Shown: one piece after another, positions 61,042 through 64,000 of the stretch | Layout of the letters: the number at the start of each line of letters is the position of its first letter | How positions within the stretch are numbered: the first letter of the stretch is position 1 | Origin: CAYRES01 sp964423425 | GTDB taxonomy: Bacteria; Actinomycetota; Thermoleophilia; RBG-16-64-13 | DNA length: 64,000 nt | Direction: 5' to 3' | Assembly: GCA_964423425.1 (NCBI GenBank) | Contig: CAYRES010000012.1 | Coordinates: 1 to 64,000, forward strand | Translations under genes and position numbers: made by a program | The notes under the pieces: model-generated | Told to the model about the DNA's origin: nothing | Database searches by the model: none | What the model saw: the letters and a program-made list of their open reading frames with translations, nothing else

Positions 61042-62432
61042 CGAACGAGTTCTCTCACAGCTACCTGCCACATGGATCACGCGACCGGCACGCGATGCTC
61101 GACCGCCTGGGTGCGGCAGGCGTCGAGGATTTGTTCACCGCCATCCCGCAGGAGCTCCGGGATCCGGCGATAGCCCTCCCCGAACCCCTCACCGAACCGG
61201 AGGTATGTGAGGAGGTGAAGGCGTTCGCCGACCGGAATCGTACATGGGGCGGCCGTTCCTTCACCGGCGCCGGTTGTTACCGGCACCATGTCCCGGCCGC
61301 CGTGCGGGTGCTCACCGGGCGGGGGGAATTCGCCACCGCCTACACTCCCTACCAGGCGGAGGTGTCCCAGGGCACGCTCCAGCACATCTTCGAGTTCCAG
61401 ACGGCCGTCTGCGCCCTCACCGGCCTCGACGTGGCAAACGCATCGCTGTGGGACGGCCCCTCGGCGGCGGCCGAAGGAGCCTTCCTGGCTCTCCGACACA
61501 CCAAGCGTGAGCAGTTCGCCTACTCGTCCGGCCTCCACCCAGAGACCATCGAAGTCCTTGAGACCTACGCGGGCGGCCCGGGCTTCGCGACCGCCGCGCT
61601 ACCTCTCGATGCCCGTACGGGCCGCACCCCGGCCCCACAGGCCGAGGAGCTCTCGGCCTGTGGGGCCCTCCTCGTGCAGCAACCGAACTTCCTCGGCGTG
61701 ATAGAGGATCTGCGGCCCTTGGCGGAGACGGCCCACGCCGCCGGAGCCCTGCTGGTGGTGTCGCACGATCCTCTCACCCTGGGGCTGTTGGCCGATCCCG
61801 GGTCACTTGGAGCCGATGTGGTCGTGGGCGACGTACAGGCGTTCGGCAACGCCATGAGCTTCGGCGGCCCCTCGGCCGGTTACATGGCCTGCCGGGACAC
61901 CTATCTGCGGCAACTGCCCGGACGGCTGGTGGGCCGAACAATCGACGCGGACGGCCGCACCTGCTACACACTCACGCTCCAGGCACGCGAGCAGCACATC
62001 CGCCGGGCCAAGGCCACCTCAAACATCTGTTCGAACCAGGCTCTGTGCGCCTTGGCCGCCACCGTCTATCTCGCCCTGCTTGGACCTCGAGGTCTCCGCC
62101 GGCTGGGTGAGTTATGCGTGGCCCGCTCGCACCGGCTGGCAGCGCTGCTCACCGACCTGCCTGGGGTCACACTGCTGTGCGACGCGCCGTATTTCAACGA
62201 GTTCGCACTCCGCCTTCCCCTCCCGGCCTCCGACTTCGCCCGGGCCATGAAGTCTCGGGGCATCGACCCCGGGGTACCCCTCTCCCGCTTCGGCGAAGCC
62301 TTTCCGGCGGACGTCCTCCTGGTGGCGGTGACCGAGCTGAACTCTCCGCCGCTCCTCGCCGAGTATGTGGAAGCAGCGCGAGAGGCGTTGAAGGTAGACG
62401 AAGGAAGCGCCACACGAAGGGGACCGTCATGA
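61038..62432 (+). CDS. gcvPA: Glycine dehydrogenase (decarboxylating) subunit 1
   Basis: The N-terminal half of split P protein, which with GcvPB decarboxylates glycine using PLP. The 464-residue protein has SFTGAGCYRHHVPAAV, TAYTPYQAEVSQGTLQHIFEFQT, NASLWDGPSAAAEGAFLA and KATSNICSNQALCALAATVYLALLG. It overlaps its neighbours by ATGA junctions on both sides, so the three gcv genes are translated as a unit. It carries a perfect 16-bp inverted repeat in its middle. Confidence 0.94.
   Translation: MTNEFSHSYLPHGSRDRHAMLDRLGAAGVEDLFTAIPQELRDPAIALPEPLTEPEVCEEVKAFADRNRTWGGRSFTGAGCYRHHVPAAVRVLTGRGEFATAYTPYQAEVSQGTLQHIFEFQTAVCALTGLDVANASLWDGPSAAAEGAFLALRHTKREQFAYSSGLHPETIEVLETYAGGPGFATAALPLDARTGRTPAPQAEELSACGALLVQQPNFLGVIEDLRPLAETAHAAGALLVVSHDPLTLGLLADPGSLGADVVVGDVQAFGNAMSFGGPSAGYMACRDTYLRQLPGRLVGRTIDADGRTCYTLTLQAREQHIRRAKATSNICSNQALCALAATVYLALLGPRGLRRLGELCVARSHRLAALLTDLPGVTLLCDAPYFNEFALRLPLPASDFARAMKSRGIDPGVPLSRFGEAFPADVLLVAVTELNSPPLLAEYVEAAREALKVDEGSATRRGPS
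61631..61667. repeat. Intragenic 16-bp perfect inverted repeat in gcvPA
   Basis: GGCCCCACAGGCCGAG and its exact complement flank a five-base loop (GAGCT), in codons for a PAPQAEELSACGAL stretch at a surface-type loop. It is the clearest hairpin wholly inside a conserved gene. Confidence 0.8.
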
Positions 62433-63928
62433 CCAAGCCCATGGAGCCGCTCATCTTCGAGAAGAGCCTGCCCGGAGCCGGCGGCCTCGACCTGCCTCAG
62501 CCCGGGGTGCCGGCGCCTCCCGTGGAGGAGCTTCTCTCCGGTGTGCCTCTTCGCCAGAAGCTTCCCCTTCTGCCCCAGGTGTCCGAGCCACAGGTGGTAC
62601 GGCACTACACTCGCCTCTCGCAGCTGAACCACGCGGTGGATGTGGGGTTCTATCCCCTCGGCTCCTGCACCATGAAGTACAATCCCAAGGTCAACGATGA
62701 ACTGGCCGGGCTCTCCGGCTTCGCCGACCTGCACCCCTACCAGGATGAGAGCGAGGTGCAAGGTGTGCTCGCCCTCGTGTGGGAGCTAGAGCAGGTCCTC
62801 CTCGCCCTCACGGGACTTACGAGAGTGAGCTTCCAACCTTCGGCCGGCGCTCAGGGCGAGCTCGTGGGCATCCTGATGATCCGAGCTTACCATCGCGAAA
62901 AAGAAGGCTCCGACCGACGGAACATCGTCCTGATACCCGATTCAGCGCACGGTACCAATCTGGCCACGGCGGCCATGGCAGGTTATCGCGTCGTCGAGCT
63001 GCCGAGTTCGGAGAGAGGCCTCATCGACCCGGATGTTCTGCGGCGTGCGCTTTCCGACCAAGTCGCCGCGCTTATGCTCACCAACCCCAATACCCTCGGT
63101 CTCTTCGAGGAAGACATTCTGGAGATCTCGGCCCTGGTGCACGATGCGGGCGGCCTCATCTACTACGACGGGGCGAATCTGAACGCCATCATGGGCAAGG
63201 TGCGGCCGGGTGACATGGGCATGGATGTCGTACACATGAACCTCCACAAGACCTTCTCCACCCCTCACGGTGGCGGAGGCCCCGGTGCAGGCCCGGTGGC
63301 CGTGGGGGGTTTACTGGAGCCCTACCTGCCGGTGCCGCTCGTGGGCCGGCGACCCGTGTCAGGCACGTCGGATGATCCGCGCGGCGAGTTCTTCCTCGAC
63401 TACCATCGCCCCCGCTCCATCGGGCGGGTGAAAGGCTTCCACGGTAACGTCGGCGTCCTCATCCGCGCCTACGCCTACATGAGGCGCATGGGCGGCATCG
63501 GACTCAGGCAGTCTGCGGAAGATGCCGTGCTTGCCGCCAATTACCTGCGCGCCGGACTCTCCGACGCCTATCACATACCCTATGACCGCCCCTGCATGCA
63601 CGAGTTCGTGGCCTCCGCGGCAAAGCAGAAGGCCCACGGCGTACGCGCGTTCGACATCGCCAAGCGGCTTCTCGATTTCGGTGTACACGCACCGACGGTG
63701 TACTTCCCGCTGATAGTGCCCGAAGCACTCATGATCGAGCCCACCGAGTCGGAGGACAAAGCCGCCCTCGATGCCTTCATCGAAGCCCTGCTCCGCATCG
63801 ACCAGGAGGCCCGGGAAGACCCCGAGTTGGTGCTCCGTGCCCCGGTGACCACGCCGGTCCGCCGTCCGGACGAGGTGAACGCGGCCCGCCGGCCGGTGCT
63901 CCGCTTTGAAGGACCGGTCGAAGATTAG
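62429..63928 (+). CDS. gcvPB: Glycine dehydrogenase (decarboxylating) subunit 2
   Basis: The C-terminal half of split P protein and the subunit that binds PLP. The 499-residue protein has FYPLGSCTMKYNPKVND, FQPSAGAQGELVGILMIRAYH, the PLP lysine in HMNLHKTFSTPHGGGGPG and MHEFVASAAKQK. The ATG overlaps the gcvPA stop. A small imperfect hairpin and a C-run follow near the end of the window; genes after it, including any gcvH, cannot be seen. Confidence 0.95.
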   Translation: MTKPMEPLIFEKSLPGAGGLDLPQPGVPAPPVEELLSGVPLRQKLPLLPQVSEPQVVRHYTRLSQLNHAVDVGFYPLGSCTMKYNPKVNDELAGLSGFADLHPYQDESEVQGVLALVWELEQVLLALTGLTRVSFQPSAGAQGELVGILMIRAYHREKEGSDRRNIVLIPDSAHGTNLATAAMAGYRVVELPSSERGLIDPDVLRRALSDQVAALMLTNPNTLGLFEEDILEISALVHDAGGLIYYDGANLNAIMGKVRPGDMGMDVVHMNLHKTFSTPHGGGGPGAGPVAVGGLLEPYLPVPLVGRRPVSGTSDDPRGEFFLDYHRPRSIGRVKGFHGNVGVLIRAYAYMRRMGGIGLRQSAEDAVLAANYLRAGLSDAYHIPYDRPCMHEFVASAAKQKAHGVRAFDIAKRLLDFGVHAPTVYFPLIVPEALMIEPTESEDKAALDAFIEALLRIDQEAREDPELVLRAPVTTPVRRPDEVNAARRPVLRFEGPVED

Positions 63929-64000
63929 GTGCACGGCGGGTGGGGGCGTTACCCTTCGGGAGGGTGACCCCCCCCCCCCCCGGCCCTGACCGCAACAGGC

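Noticed and set aside
1..64000. tRNA or rRNA genes, CRISPR arrays, insertion sequences, prophage
   Set aside because: I looked for T-loop sequences, regularly spaced repeats, transposase motifs and terminal repeats and found nothing I could support; a tRNA scan would be decisive.

Overview
The window looks like a draft scaffold (one 10-N gap) from a high-GC, probably anaerobic or microaerobic bacterium. A deep-branching actinobacterium is the best guess. The pointers are threonine-rich linkers after the lipoprotein cysteine, a LexA box of the CGAAC-N4-GTTCG type before dinB, ORFs rich in Ala, Gly and Arg, and a redox set (hybrid cluster protein, aldehyde ferredoxin oxidoreductase, Fe-S flavoprotein, encapsulated-ferritin-type protein). 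This taxonomy is inference; no rRNA or tRNA gene was found.

Layout. 0-12.5 kb: housekeeping genes, mostly on the minus strand (a truncated unknown gene, rsmA, tatD, metG, a P-type cation ATPase, an rsmI-HAD fusion, a Nudix fusion, a methyltransferase), with a small plus-strand set (DUF1989, membrane protein, methyltransferase). 12.6-17.6 kb: a complete BMP-type nucleoside ABC importer. 17.8-21.4 kb: two tiny zinc-ribbon proteins, then hcp facing a Crp/Fnr regulator across a short region with two dyads. 21.4-26.9 kb: PrsW-type intramembrane protease, DUF362 Fe-S protein, ROK sugar kinase and an L,D-transpeptidase. 27-32.3 kb: a tight minus-strand run in transcription order AOR, class II aldolase, Nudix, HD-domain protein, asparaginase-GNAT fusion. 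It has two genes with no convincing start codon and a CTT-TGA-C stop context. 32.5-44.9 kb: an anchored glycan-binding-like protein, SOS-controlled dinB, a very long PurL, a membrane protein, a transglutaminase lipoprotein, a flavin reductase, a ModE-like regulator, an EncFtn-type ferritin and a GNAT enzyme.

45-50.2 kb: rhomboid protease, a putative tRNA-queuosine mannosyltransferase, two flavodoxin-fold proteins and galE in one overlapping minus-strand run, with nfo divergent from it. 50.2-50.7 kb: the gap and low-complexity sequence. 50.7-56.4 kb: a sigma-70 factor, a GNAT enzyme, a small alpha/beta protein, a parA-ftsZ pair and a B12-type radical SAM protein. 56.5-59.6 kb: a Spy-like periplasmic protein followed by an OmpR/EnvZ-type two-component pair. 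59.8-63.9 kb: gcvT-gcvPA-gcvPB of the glycine cleavage system.

The recurring structural oddity is long, nearly loopless, perfect inverted repeats. Several sit at gene ends and look like terminators, but others lie inside coding sequences. No CRISPR array, prophage or insertion sequence was recognised.
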